From positions 1 to 64,000 of the forward strand of contig JAGCFO010000032.1 in the NCBI GenBank assembly GCA_017650105.1: a DNA stretch of 64,000 nt, given 5' to 3'. Shown piece by piece: positions 25,328 through 33,830 of this stretch. Position 1 is the first letter of the stretch. Every line of letters begins with the position of its first letter. Made by a program: the position numbers and the translations under genes. The stretch is from Bacteroidaceae bacterium (GTDB taxonomy: Bacteria; Bacteroidota; Bacteroidia; Bacteroidales; Bacteroidaceae). Below the pieces are notes generated by a model. That model was given only the letters and a program-made list of their open reading frames with translations, was not told the DNA's origin and ran no database searches.

Positions 25328-25358
25328 CAAAAGTAGTAATAAAATTGTAAAAATGCAA
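25328..25358 (-). promoter_or_regulatory. ppdK promoter
   Basis: Minus strand TTG (25356-25358), a 20-base spacer, and TACTTTTG (25328-25335), about 60 bases before the start codon. Confidence 0.65.
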
Positions 25359-25660
25359 TTTTTTCATCGAAAATGTAACGTCTGCTTATCATTTTTAAAT
25401 ATATGGCTCATGCCGCAGCTGCCAGAGGAAGAGTGTGAGATGTCCTTAACTTCCTCCCTGCAAATATGGACAAAGAAAAAAACGATATGAAGAAGGAATC
25501 TCGCGCGCTGAAGAAGGGAAAATTTTTTCTTGTCAAAAGATAATTTTTAACCGTACTGAAAACGTGGAGTGTCAGTTCCTTCGGCACTTGGAAGCACGGT
25601 CTGCCACAAATTTTTTTAAGAAAGTTTTAGACACGCTACATAAAAATGATGCCTCAAAGC
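25359..25660. other. gene-free region between divergent ppdK and rlmD
   Basis: No gene can be supported. It holds upstream sequences of ppdK, a copy of the AT-rich repeat (25488-25545) and approaches to the rlmD promoter. Confidence 0.5.
25488..25545. repeat. AT-rich intergenic repeat, copy 3 (TCGCGATA family, variant core)
   Basis: On the minus strand it reads TTTTCCCTTCTTCAGCGCGC then GAGATTCCTTCTTCAT; the first 22 bases are also found at about 28898-28917. It lies between divergent genes. Confidence 0.65.
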
Positions 25661-25690
25661 TTGCAGTCAGCGAAAAAATGCCTATCTTTG
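25661..25690 (+). promoter_or_regulatory. promoter of the uracil methyltransferase gene
   Basis: TTG at 25661-25663, a 19-base spacer, TATCTTTG at 25683-25690. Confidence 0.7.
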
Positions 25691-25760
25691 TACGGAAAAA
25701 GAGCTGGTTTCGCGCGTTGATAGTTACAATGCGCTCTGGCTCCCTGAGAATCGACTGAAG

Positions 25761-27311
25761 ATGAGCCGTAAAGACAAGCCGCTCCCCCTGTTGGAGCATG
25801 TGACGATAACCGATGTGGCAGCCGAAGGCAAAGCATTGGCCAAAGTGGACGACATGGTTGTGTTCGTCCCCTTTGTGGTTCCGGGCGATGTGGTGGACCT
25901 CCAAGTGCGACGCAAGAAACACAGCTATGCTGAGGCGGAAGCCGTGAAGTTTCATCAGCTCTCGCCCTTGCGCTCCCAACCCTTCTGCCGTCATTTCGGC
26001 CTGTGTGGAGGATGCAAGTGGCAGTGCCTCAAGTATGAAGAGCAGCTGAAGGCCAAACAAAAACAAGTGTACGACAATCTCACACGCATCGGGAAGATAG
26101 AGTTGCCACCTATGGAGGCTGACAATGCTCTGCAGGGCAGGGTGGAAGGGTTCCACCCCATCTTGGGCTCGGAACACACTCGCGCCTACCGCAACAAGCT
26201 TGAATTTACCTTCAGCAACAAGCGGTGGCTCACCTATGAGGAGATAAGTCAAAACGTTGTCTATGAGAACATGAATGCCGTAGGCTTCCACATCCCCGAC
26301 TGTTTTGACAAGGTGCTCTCCGTCGACGAGTGCTTCCTCATGGATGATGTGAACAACCGCATCCGCAACGGCATACGAGACTATGCCTACGACAAAGGGC
26401 TTTCGTTCTTTGACTTACGTCAGCAGACAGGACTCCTCAGGAACATGATGATACGCATCGCAGAGCATTCTGACGGAATCACTGAGACGATGCTTCTCCT
26501 CCAGCTCTGCACCAACGAGATGACGGGCGAAACCGATGCTAAAGGACGTCCCCTCTACCGCGAGATTCCCTCCGGAGCTGGCACTCCCCTCGGAAAGCAA
26601 ATAGAAGAGCTGATGGAATATGTGACAAACACGTTCCCCGAGATAACCTCCCTCCTCTACGTCGTCAACAATAAGGCAAACGATACGATAGGCGACTTAG
26701 AGGTGCATGTCGTCAAAGGCGAGCCGTTCATCATGGAGGAAATGGAGGGGTTGCGATTCAAGGTAGGACCCAAGTCGTTCTATCAAACCAATAGTCAGCA
26801 GGCTTACAATTTATATAAGGTAGCCCGCACCTTCGCAGGGCTCACAGGCAACGAGCTCGTCTACGATTTATATACTGGCACTGGGACGATAGCTAATTTC
26901 ATAGCACGCTCGTGTCGCAAAGTCATAGGCATCGAGTACGTCCCCGAAGCCATTGAGGATGCAAAAGTGAATGCCTCGCTCAACGGGCTTGACAACACGT
27001 TGTTCTTCGCAGGCGATATGAAGGATATCCTTACCGAAGAGTTCATTCGAACCCACGGACGCCCCGATGTCATCATCACCGACCCTCCTCGCGCAGGAAT
27101 GCACGCCGATGTGGTAAACGTCATCCTGCAGGCAGAGCCCGAACGTATCGTCTACGTAAGCTGCAATCCTGCCAGCCAGGCACGCGACTTGCAGATGCTT
27201 TGCGAGAAGTACAGGGTTGTCGGAGTACAGCCCGTGGATATGTTTCCTCACACGCAGCATGTTGAGAATGTGGTTTTGTTGCATCGTAAAGACGATGTAG
27301 ACGTTGTGTAA
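25761..27311 (+). CDS. rlmD: 23S rRNA/tRNA uracil-C5 methyltransferase (RlmD/TrmA family)
   Basis: 516 residues. An N-terminal TRAM RNA-binding domain (residues ~10-65) is followed by the four-Cys iron-sulfur site (FCRHFGLCGGCKWQC). The Rossmann SAM site is VYDLYTGTGTIANFIA, and DPPRAGMHADV and VYVSCNPASQARDL hold the catalytic Cys. It transfers a methyl group from SAM to C5 of a uracil in rRNA. RlmD, RlmCD and related enzymes cannot be separated by motif alone, so the position (U1939-type) is presumed. A flavin reductase gene follows 20 bases downstream. Confidence 0.9.
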   Translation: MSRKDKPLPLLEHVTITDVAAEGKALAKVDDMVVFVPFVVPGDVVDLQVRRKKHSYAEAEAVKFHQLSPLRSQPFCRHFGLCGGCKWQCLKYEEQLKAKQKQVYDNLTRIGKIELPPMEADNALQGRVEGFHPILGSEHTRAYRNKLEFTFSNKRWLTYEEISQNVVYENMNAVGFHIPDCFDKVLSVDECFLMDDVNNRIRNGIRDYAYDKGLSFFDLRQQTGLLRNMMIRIAEHSDGITETMLLLQLCTNEMTGETDAKGRPLYREIPSGAGTPLGKQIEELMEYVTNTFPEITSLLYVVNNKANDTIGDLEVHVVKGEPFIMEEMEGLRFKVGPKSFYQTNSQQAYNLYKVARTFAGLTGNELVYDLYTGTGTIANFIARSCRKVIGIEYVPEAIEDAKVNASLNGLDNTLFFAGDMKDILTEEFIRTHGRPDVIITDPPRAGMHADVVNVILQAEPERIVYVSCNPASQARDLQMLCEKYRVVGVQPVDMFPHTQHVENVVLLHRKDDVDVV

Positions 27312-27331
27312 CACGCAAAAAAGAGAAGCAA

Positions 27332-28027
27332 ATGAGAATACTTGTTTTCAACGGCAGTCCCAAGCGTGAGAAAAGCGACACGATGCACATCACTCGCGCC
27401 TTCCTGGAGGGAATGAACGAAGTGGAAGAGCAGGAAATACGTGTGATTCACGTCATCGACAAGCATATCGAGTTCTGCTCAGGTTGTTTCACTTGTAAGC
27501 GCAACGGAGGAACCTGCATCTACGATGACGATATGCTCGACATCCTGCAGCAGATTCTCGAGAGCGACATGCTTCTGTTCAGCTTCCCGCTCTATAACTT
27601 CGGGATGCCGGCGCCGCTCAAGGCTTTGCTCGATAGGACAATGCCTCTCAGCACGCTGGCGATGCAGAAGGTGGGCGAACGCTACGAACATCTCTGCAGG
27701 GCAGACTTTTCTAAGCTGAAATACGTGATGATTTGCGGTTGCGGATTTCCCAATAGCAAACGGAACTTTGAGCCTGTGGTAGCGGAGTTCAAGCTGATGT
27801 TTCCTAACAATCACACTATCATCACGGTACCCGAGAGTCCCATGTTCAACGCTCCTGAAGCTGCTGAGGTGACGGTTCCGCGTCTTGAGCTGGTTAAGGA
27901 GGCTGGGAGAATGTTTGCATCTGAGGGTGAGTTGAAGGACGATATCCTTGCTCAAATAGCCTCTCCGATGATTCCTGAGGAACTCTATGCAAGCATCGTG
28001 AATGGCGATGCTGCTGCGGCAAAATGA
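27332..28027 (+). CDS. flavodoxin-fold NAD(P)H-dependent oxidoreductase
   Basis: 231 residues with the FMN-binding start MRILVFNGSPKREKSDTM of the NADPH-dependent FMN reductase family. A Cys cluster (FCSGCFTCKRNGGTCIYDD) is typical of iron-sulfur-flavoprotein-like or multimeric flavodoxin members, and FPLYNFGMPAPLKALLDR is the flavin-site loop. Likely an electron donor or quinone/flavin reductase. It begins 20 bases after the methyltransferase gene and is probably in its operon, though the functional link is unclear. Confidence 0.8.
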   Translation: MRILVFNGSPKREKSDTMHITRAFLEGMNEVEEQEIRVIHVIDKHIEFCSGCFTCKRNGGTCIYDDDMLDILQQILESDMLLFSFPLYNFGMPAPLKALLDRTMPLSTLAMQKVGERYEHLCRADFSKLKYVMICGCGFPNSKRNFEPVVAEFKLMFPNNHTIITVPESPMFNAPEAAEVTVPRLELVKEAGRMFASEGELKDDILAQIASPMIPEELYASIVNGDAAAAK

Positions 28028-28101
28028 TACGTCTTGTTGCAAGCTTGTATGAGAATAGTGTTTTTTGAAATGAAGTTTTTAACCAATAAACCGAGATTAA
28101 A

Positions 28102-28797
28102 ATGAAAAAGTCAACGAATTGGCTTCTTGCGGCAGCCTTGGTAATAGCCGCATTCGTGTTGGGTTGGGCTCTGAAGATGCCCGTAAACGAACTCAAGCAG
28201 TACGATCGCACCGTCTCCGTGCGTGGATTGGCTACTAAAGAGGTAAAGGCAGACTATGCTATTGCTCCTTTTGCCTACTCGCTGCTGGGCAACGACATGC
28301 AGAGCCTCTATCAGGATGTGAAGCGCAAAAATGAAGTATACATCGACTTCATCAAGTCCTACGGCATTAACGCCGACGAAATCAGCGTCTCAACTCCTGA
28401 CTTCACCGATCGCCGCACTTGGGACAACCGTAGCGGATACGACTTTCAGGTAACCAGCGTCATCACCGTCGGCACCCAGAACGTGGATGCTATCACGCGC
28501 ATCCTTGCAGAGCAGAGCCGCCTGATGGAGAAGAACATCGTGCCCCTTACCGGTTGGGAGTATCGCCCTTCGTATAGTTTCCGCGGCTTGAATGATATTA
28601 AGCCTGCGATGATTGAGGAGGCTACGAAGAATGCCCGCGAGGCAGCGCAGAAGTTTGCCGCCGATAGCAACAGCAAGCTTGGCAAAATTAAGAATGCCAC
28701 CCAGGGACAGTTCTCAATTGAAGATCGCGATAGCAACACTCCTTACATAAAGAACGTTCGCGTCGTGACTTATGTGGACTTCTATCTGAAGGACTAA
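28102..28797 (+). CDS. SIMPL-domain (DUF541) periplasmic or membrane-anchored protein
   Basis: 231 residues. One N-terminal hydrophobic segment (about 7-24) acts as signal or anchor. The SIMPL domain then begins with VSVRGLATKEVKADYAIAPF and includes VTSVITVGTQNVDAITRIL and a C-terminal NVRVVTYVDFYLKD strand. SIMPL proteins form oligomeric periplasmic shells in some bacteria and are linked to stress tolerance; the exact role is unknown. It lies 74 bases after the flavin reductase gene. Confidence 0.85.
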   Translation: MKKSTNWLLAAALVIAAFVLGWALKMPVNELKQYDRTVSVRGLATKEVKADYAIAPFAYSLLGNDMQSLYQDVKRKNEVYIDFIKSYGINADEISVSTPDFTDRRTWDNRSGYDFQVTSVITVGTQNVDAITRILAEQSRLMEKNIVPLTGWEYRPSYSFRGLNDIKPAMIEEATKNAREAAQKFAADSNSKLGKIKNATQGQFSIEDRDSNTPYIKNVRVVTYVDFYLKD

Positions 28798-28875
28798 CGT
28801 TGTAATCCGTGAGCTGCGATAGGGAAAACGATTATTCGTGTTGATGAAAAAAGAAAATGCTCAAAGCATAATTAT

Positions 28876-28974
28876 TTTTCCCTTCTTCAAAAAAAAATTT
28901 CCCTTCTTCAGCGCGCGATATTTGTTCTCCAAAAAAAATTATTCTTTCTTCATAATTCTTTTTTCCTTCTTCAT
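28876..28974. repeat. AT-rich intergenic repeat, copy 4 (TCGCGATA family)
   Basis: Two CCCTTCTTC blocks separated by an A-tract/T-tract junction, then GCGCGCGATATTTGTTCTCC (28911-28930), an A-tract, and two TTCTTCAT blocks. The last runs into the ATG of the next gene at 28975. Nearly the same order as copy 6 at 39850. Confidence 0.75.
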
Positions 28975-29904
28975 ATGCGCATTAAGTTTTTTCTCCTCGT
29001 CACGATGCTTCTCCCCCTTGCCGTGTGGGCTCAGGATGCTACCGAGCTCTGTGGCAAATACGTTGCAAGCGAGGGAGTTAAAGTGGTGGGGGTAAGTCAC
29101 TCCAAGTTCGAGAAGACGCATAAGCTCCCTCTCATCTCTACGGCAGAGGGCACGCTTGACCTTGCTCCGCTGGTGAAAGATTTCAGCAGCTACTACCTTC
29201 TCACGAGCACCGATTCGGCTGTTAACAAGAGGCTTGATGGTGACATCGCTGCCTTGTTGGTCGAGGGAAAATTTGAATTGCTTCGTAAGAGCGACGAGGA
29301 GGGGGAATCTGCGGCAATGTATGTTGTTTCCGACATCGACTCGGTGTCTCATTTCCTGCTCTTCTCGCACACCCCGGCTCAGATGGCTTTGGTTGCGCTC
29401 AATGCCACGATGTCTCTGGATGCGCTTGAGGATCTGGTGCTTGGGCCCGACAGGGATGCTATCGTGGAAAGAGGCGTTGCCGTTGAGCGTGCTAATGCGC
29501 TGTCGCCCGTGGGGGATGAAACGGCCTCTACTTCGCGTCATGAGCTCAGCGAACGTGACAATAGCAACTATACCGATATTTACGCGTACATCCGCGCGCA
29601 TGTTCCTGATGCTATGCGAGGACCTATCTCCGTAAATTCAGGAGTAGATCATCCCCTTTACGTAGTAGACGGCATACAAGTGAATTCTCTCGATGGTATC
29701 AATCCTATCGACGTCTATTCCGTTGAGGCTGTGCGCGATGCTTCTGCTGCTATCTATGGTTTCCGCGGAGTAGCTGGTGTGATTCTCATCACTACAAAAG
29801 CTGCGCATAGCGCTCGTGAGGCTGAAATTCAGCGCCGCGTTGAGGAGAAGGCTGCGCGTAAAGCTGCCAAAGAAGCTCGGAAAGCAGCAAAAAAACAGAA
29901 ATAA
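28975..29904 (+). CDS. exported DUF4252-like protein fused to a TonB-receptor plug-like domain
   Basis: 309 residues with a signal peptide (cleavage near VWAQ). The N-terminal two-thirds resemble DUF4252 (SHSKFEKTHKLPL ... VKDFSSYYLLTS ... ESAAMYVVSDIDSVSHFLLFS). From about residue 220 there is an unmistakable SusC-type plug segment, HPLYVVDGIQV then IDVYSVEAVRDASAAIYGF and GVILITTK, but no beta-barrel follows; the protein ends in a Lys/Ala-rich tail. The plug part may interact with TonB-ExbBD or with outer-membrane partners (inference). The start codon directly follows the AT-rich repeat. Confidence 0.75.
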   Translation: MRIKFFLLVTMLLPLAVWAQDATELCGKYVASEGVKVVGVSHSKFEKTHKLPLISTAEGTLDLAPLVKDFSSYYLLTSTDSAVNKRLDGDIAALLVEGKFELLRKSDEEGESAAMYVVSDIDSVSHFLLFSHTPAQMALVALNATMSLDALEDLVLGPDRDAIVERGVAVERANALSPVGDETASTSRHELSERDNSNYTDIYAYIRAHVPDAMRGPISVNSGVDHPLYVVDGIQVNSLDGINPIDVYSVEAVRDASAAIYGFRGVAGVILITTKAAHSAREAEIQRRVEEKAARKAAKEARKAAKKQK

Positions 29905-29927
29905 CAAGCTGCTCTCTCCTGAAAGAT

Positions 29928-29968
29928 AAGCGGGTTCCCGAGTCATCTGGGAGCCCGCTTGTCATTTC
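29928..29968. terminator. bidirectional terminator between convergent genes
   Basis: AAGCGGG-T-TCCC (29928-29939) pairs with GGGA-G-CCCGCTT (29949-29960), a 12-bp stem with one G-U pair, followed by GTCATTTCTTT. Confidence 0.85.
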
Positions 29969-29982
29969 TTTAAGATTCCCTT

Positions 29983-30672
29983 TCAAAGCCGGAACCTATA
30001 CCCGACAGCAAGGGTGATACTTTCGTTCAAGCAAGTGGGGAGGAAAGGAATCCAATCGCCTTGCATAAGATTGCAGATGCCCAGATTGCACCTCAGTTCG
30101 TAGAACATCCTTTCTGCCGAATTGACGGAAACGCTTAGGGGAACAGACAAATCAAAACGGTGGTAGTCATCAGCAGAAGAAGAGACGGTATATCCTCCGC
30201 CACGCGAGAAGTCGGCATTAGCTTTTTTGCTCAGCATATAACCTGGTTGCAGCCCCACACCCAGCACAAGCCAGTCGTTGACATAGTATTTAACAAGGAT
30301 GGGGAGGTTGCTGTAAAAGAGGTGGATGTAAGCGTTACTCATAGTGTGGTCTTCAAAAGTGAAATCCCTGAATCGAACCCCCAGTTCATTAGCTGCAATT
30401 CCAACCGAAAGAGCCCATTTCTTCTTCATCTGGTATTCCAAACCGAGTCCCCCACTAATTCCGAGTTTTGGGAGAGTTTGAGAATTGGAAGCAGCTCCCA
30501 GACCATCGTCCCAAACATATTGAACCCTCACATTGGTGTGTCCCAAAAGGGTGGAGACATTAAAACCCACGTGTGGCGTGAAGAAAAGGGAACCCACCTC
30601 AGGCTGCGCATTTATCCCTGCTGTTACCAAAAGAAATCCTATGAAGAAGGAAACTCGTTGCTTTGTTTTCAT
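29983..30672 (-). CDS. outer-membrane beta-barrel protein (PorT-like)
   Basis: 229 residues with a signal peptide (cleavage near GINAQP). The remainder alternates short amphipathic strands (FFTPHVGFNVSTLLG, GISGGLGLEYQMKKKWALSVGI, LVLGVGLQPGYMLSKKA) and ends VGYRFRL, as in PorT-family 8-stranded barrels of Bacteroidetes. Start 30672 is the ATG that begins the signal peptide; the open frame extends into uvrA sequence and is not used. It lies 95 bases after the uvrA stop codon. Confidence 0.75.
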   Translation of the reverse strand: MKTKQRVSFFIGFLLVTAGINAQPEVGSLFFTPHVGFNVSTLLGHTNVRVQYVWDDGLGAASNSQTLPKLGISGGLGLEYQMKKKWALSVGIAANELGVRFRDFTFEDHTMSNAYIHLFYSNLPILVKYYVNDWLVLGVGLQPGYMLSKKANADFSRGGGYTVSSSADDYHRFDLSVPLSVSVNSAERMFYELRCNLGICNLMQGDWIPFLPTCLNESITLAVGYRFRL

Positions 30673-30767
30673 TGATTTTGGTTTTGGTGAAAGAATAGTA
30701 AAACAAATAATTCTTTTATTACTAAACTCACACAAATGTGAAATACTGCACGAAAAATGCGCAAAAA

Positions 30768-33575
30768 TTATTGAAGAGAGATTTTTTCTTTCAGAAATTG
30801 TCCTGTGAGGGATTCGGAGCATGCAGCTATTTCTTCTGGCGTTCCACAGGCAACTAGGTTACCTCCTCTGTCTCCGCCCTCAGGTCCGAGGTCGATAATG
30901 TAATCGGCACACTTAATCACCTCAAGGTTGTGCTCGATGATGACGATTGTGTGCCCTCGGCTAATGAGAGCGTTGAACGACTCGAAGAGTTTCTTAATAT
31001 CGTGGAAATGAAGTCCAGTGGTAGGCTCGTCGAAGATGAAAAGCGTGGGGCGCGCGTTCTCCTGCCCCAGATAGTAGGCAAGTTTTACGCGTTGGTTCTC
31101 TCCTCCTGAGAGAGTTGAGGAAGGTTGCCCGAGTTTTATGTAGCCGAGTCCGACATCTTGGAGGGGCTTCAGATGCGATGCAATAGTCTTCTCTCCATGC
31201 TCGGAAAAGAACTCAATGGCTTGGTTGACTGTCATCTCCAGGATGTCAAAGATATCCTTGTCGTGATATTTCACCAGAAGCGTATCGTTTTTGAATCGCT
31301 TTCCGTGACACGCCTCGCATTCCAGAACCAAGTCGCTCATGAACTGCATCTCAACCGTTATGGTGCCTTCGCCTTTGCATTCTTCGCAGCGCCCTCCCTC
31401 ATTGTTGAAGGAGAAGTAACCAGCTGTGTATCCCATTTGCTTCGAAAGGGGCTGATTAGCATAAAGTCGGCGTATATCGTCGTATGCTTTGACGTATGTG
31501 ACTGGGTTGCTTCGCGATGATTTGCCGATAGGGTTCTGGTCGATGAACAAAACGTTGGAAAGCATGCTGATATCTCCTCCGAGACGTGTAAACTCACCAG
31601 GTCTGTCTCCGCTTTCGCCGTATTCGCGCAGAAGAGCCTTGAAAAGGATATCTCGCACGAGAGAACTCTTGCCCGAACCGCTCACTCCAGTCACTACCGT
31701 CAGCACATTCAGCGGGAAACGCACGTCTATTCCCTTCAGATTGTTATGTCGAGCTCCTTTCACTTCGATATAATTGTTCCAGGGGCGCCGAGTAGAAGGC
31801 ACAGGGATGGTGTCTTTGTGAAGCAGATAGCGCACCGTATAGCTCTCAGAGTTTTCCTTGAGGTTGCTCATATCTCCTTCGTACACCACGTTGCCCCCCA
31901 AACGTCCAGCTTTGGGGCCTATATCAATAATGTAGTCTGCTGAGCGGATAATCTCCTCATCGTGCTCCACAACGACAACGGTGTTGCCCTCCTGCTGCAG
32001 CTTGCGCAGCACCGCAATCAGTTTGTCTGTGTCGCGGCTGTGGAGTCCTATGCTTGGTTCGTCGAGGATATAGAGCGAGCCTACGAGAGGACTTCCCAGC
32101 GAGGTGACAAGGTTGATTCGTTGGCTTTCACCTCCCGACAGGCTGTTGCTGAGACGGTTGAGGGTGAGATACCCAAGCCCTACATCGAGGAGGAACTGCA
32201 AGCGGCTCTTTATCTCAACCAGCAGCCTGTTGGCAACTAACGAATCGTGCTCGTCGAGTTGCAGATTGTCAAAGAAATATTTCAGTTCAACTACGGGCAT
32301 TTCCACAAGGTCACATATGCTTCTTCCTCCCACTTTCACGTAGGTTGCCTCCTTCTTCAGACGAGTGCCGCGACAAGTGGGGCAAAGAGTCTTACCACGA
32401 TAGCGCGAGAGCATCACGCGATATTGTATCTTGTATTGGTTTTCTTCAAGCATCTTGAAAAACGAATCGATACAAGCCTTGTCACGAGGCCCGTGCCAAA
32501 GATAGTCTTTCTGGGCCTGTGTCAGATTATAATAAGGTTCGAAGATGGGGAAGTCAGCTTCCGATGCGTGAAGAATGAATTCGTCCTTCCAAGCACTCAT
32601 CTTTTCCCCTCTCCAGCAAACGACAGCACCGTCGTACACACTCAGCGAACTGTCGGGGATGACAAGTTTCTCGTCGATTCCGATGATGCGCCCGAATCCT
32701 TCGCATGTGGGGCAGGCACCGATGGGGGAGTTGAACGAGAAAAGTTGGTCGGAAAGCTCCTCGAAAGTGATTCCGTCTGCCTCGAAACGGGTGCTGAACG
32801 TGTGGAGAATCTCTGCCGGATAGAACTTCAGCATGCAGGCGCCGTCTCCTTCGAAGAAAGCCGTTTCGGCAGAGTCGAGCAAGCGGTTTATTGTCTCGTG
32901 GCTATCGTCGACAGTCAATCGGTCGATGAGGAGGTTGACGGTTGGGTGCCCTGTTTCCTTCTCTGTCGGCTCGTCATCGTTGGCATGAGTGATGAGCCAG
33001 TCTTCAATGCGCTGCACTTCTCCATCCACTTCGATGCGGACGAATCCCTGCTGCATGTCTAATGCAAGCTGTTCCTTGAGTGTCCTGTCGCCATGTAGAA
33101 CTATGGGAGCCAGCACGGCAAAGCGCGTTCCTTTGCCGTACGACAACATGCATTGTACCAGGTCTTCGGGAGTGTGCTTTTTCACAAGCTGCCCGCTGAT
33201 GGGCGAGAAGGTCTTCCCGATGCGGCTGTAGAGCAGACGCAGATAATCGTAGATTTCTGTGGATGTCCCAACTGTGGAACGTGGGTTTCGGCTGTTGACT
33301 TTCTGCTCTATGGCGATGGAGGGGGGTAGACCTTTGATGAAATCGCATTCGGGCTTCTTCATACGCCCCAGGAACTGCCTGGCATACGACGATAGGCTCT
33401 CCACATATCGGCGCTGTCCCTCGGCGTAGAGGGTGTCAAAAGCAAGCGAACTCTTCCCCGAACCGCTAAGTCCGGTAATGACTACCAGCTTGTTACGCGG
33501 TATGTCAACTGAAACGTTTTTGAGGTTGTTGACGTTTGCTCCTTTGACGGAAATGAATGCTGACTCCTTCGCCAT
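30768..33575 (-). CDS. uvrA: UvrABC excinuclease subunit A
   Basis: 935 residues, normal UvrA length. It is the damage-recognition ATPase of nucleotide excision repair, loading UvrB on DNA. Two ABC modules are visible: Walker [14 protein letters not shown] near residue 38 and [13 protein letters not shown] near residue 640, with signature motifs LSGGESQRI and LSGGENQRV. Zinc-binding Cys pairs occur in [19 protein letters not shown] and [17 protein letters not shown]. No unusual truncation. It is transcribed from a promoter that sits back to back with that of a glycosidase gene. Confidence 0.97.
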   Translation of the reverse strand: MAKESAFISVKGANVNNLKNVSVDIPRNKLVVITGLSGSGKSSLAFDTLYAEGQRRYVESLSSYARQFLGRMKKPECDFIKGLPPSIAIEQKVNSRNPRSTVGTSTEIYDYLRLLYSRIGKTFSPISGQLVKKHTPEDLVQCMLSYGKGTRFAVLAPIVLHGDRTLKEQLALDMQQGFVRIEVDGEVQRIEDWLITHANDDEPTEKETGHPTVNLLIDRLTVDDSHETINRLLDSAETAFFEGDGACMLKFYPAEILHTFSTRFEADGITFEELSDQLFSFNSPIGACPTCEGFGRIIGIDEKLVIPDSSLSVYDGAVVCWRGEKMSAWKDEFILHASEADFPIFEPYYNLTQAQKDYLWHGPRDKACIDSFFKMLEENQYKIQYRVMLSRYRGKTLCPTCRGTRLKKEATYVKVGGRSICDLVEMPVVELKYFFDNLQLDEHDSLVANRLLVEIKSRLQFLLDVGLGYLTLNRLSNSLSGGESQRINLVTSLGSPLVGSLYILDEPSIGLHSRDTDKLIAVLRKLQQEGNTVVVVEHDEEIIRSADYIIDIGPKAGRLGGNVVYEGDMSNLKENSESYTVRYLLHKDTIPVPSTRRPWNNYIEVKGARHNNLKGIDVRFPLNVLTVVTGVSGSGKSSLVRDILFKALLREYGESGDRPGEFTRLGGDISMLSNVLFIDQNPIGKSSRSNPVTYVKAYDDIRRLYANQPLSKQMGYTAGYFSFNNEGGRCEECKGEGTITVEMQFMSDLVLECEACHGKRFKNDTLLVKYHDKDIFDILEMTVNQAIEFFSEHGEKTIASHLKPLQDVGLGYIKLGQPSSTLSGGENQRVKLAYYLGQENARPTLFIFDEPTTGLHFHDIKKLFESFNALISRGHTIVIIEHNLEVIKCADYIIDLGPEGGDRGGNLVACGTPEEIAACSESLTGQFLKEKISLQ

Positions 33576-33607
33576 GTTTTCTGATGATTCTTTTTCGATT
33601 CAAACTG

Positions 33608-33639
33608 CAAAAATAGTGCATTGCGTGCAAAAAACCAAA
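33608..33639 (-). promoter_or_regulatory. uvrA promoter
   Basis: Minus strand TTTG (33636-33639), a 20-base spacer, TATTTTTG (33608-33615). The start codon is 33 bases downstream of the -7 element. Confidence 0.7.
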
Positions 33640-33649
33640 ATATTTTGCT

Positions 33650-33657
33650 TATCTTTG
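33650..33657 (+). promoter_or_regulatory. -7 element of the GHL10 gene
   Basis: TATCTTTG. No clear -33 element; the region is shared with the divergent uvrA promoter. Confidence 0.6.
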
Positions 33658-33715
33658 CACCAAGTTGCGCAAGAAATTCAATGCCGATGACAACCGCTCC
33701 GAGAAGAGCGTCTCG

Positions 33716-33830
33716 ACAGCGCGAATTATTTGTTCTCGAAATGAAATTATTTGTTGTGGAAAAAAATTTTTGGGCAAAGGAAAAAAAATTATTCTCAAAG
33801 AAAAAAATTTTTTTCCTTCTTCATATTTCG
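33716..33830. repeat. AT-rich intergenic repeat, copy 5, overlapping a coding start
   Basis: GCGCGAATTATTTGTTCTCG (33719 onward) matches the core and TTTGTTCTCC element of other copies. It is followed by several A-tract/T-tract junctions and TTCCTTCTTCAT (about 33820). Unlike other copies it runs into the open frame of the glycosidase gene and supplies its signal-peptide N-region. Confidence 0.6.
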
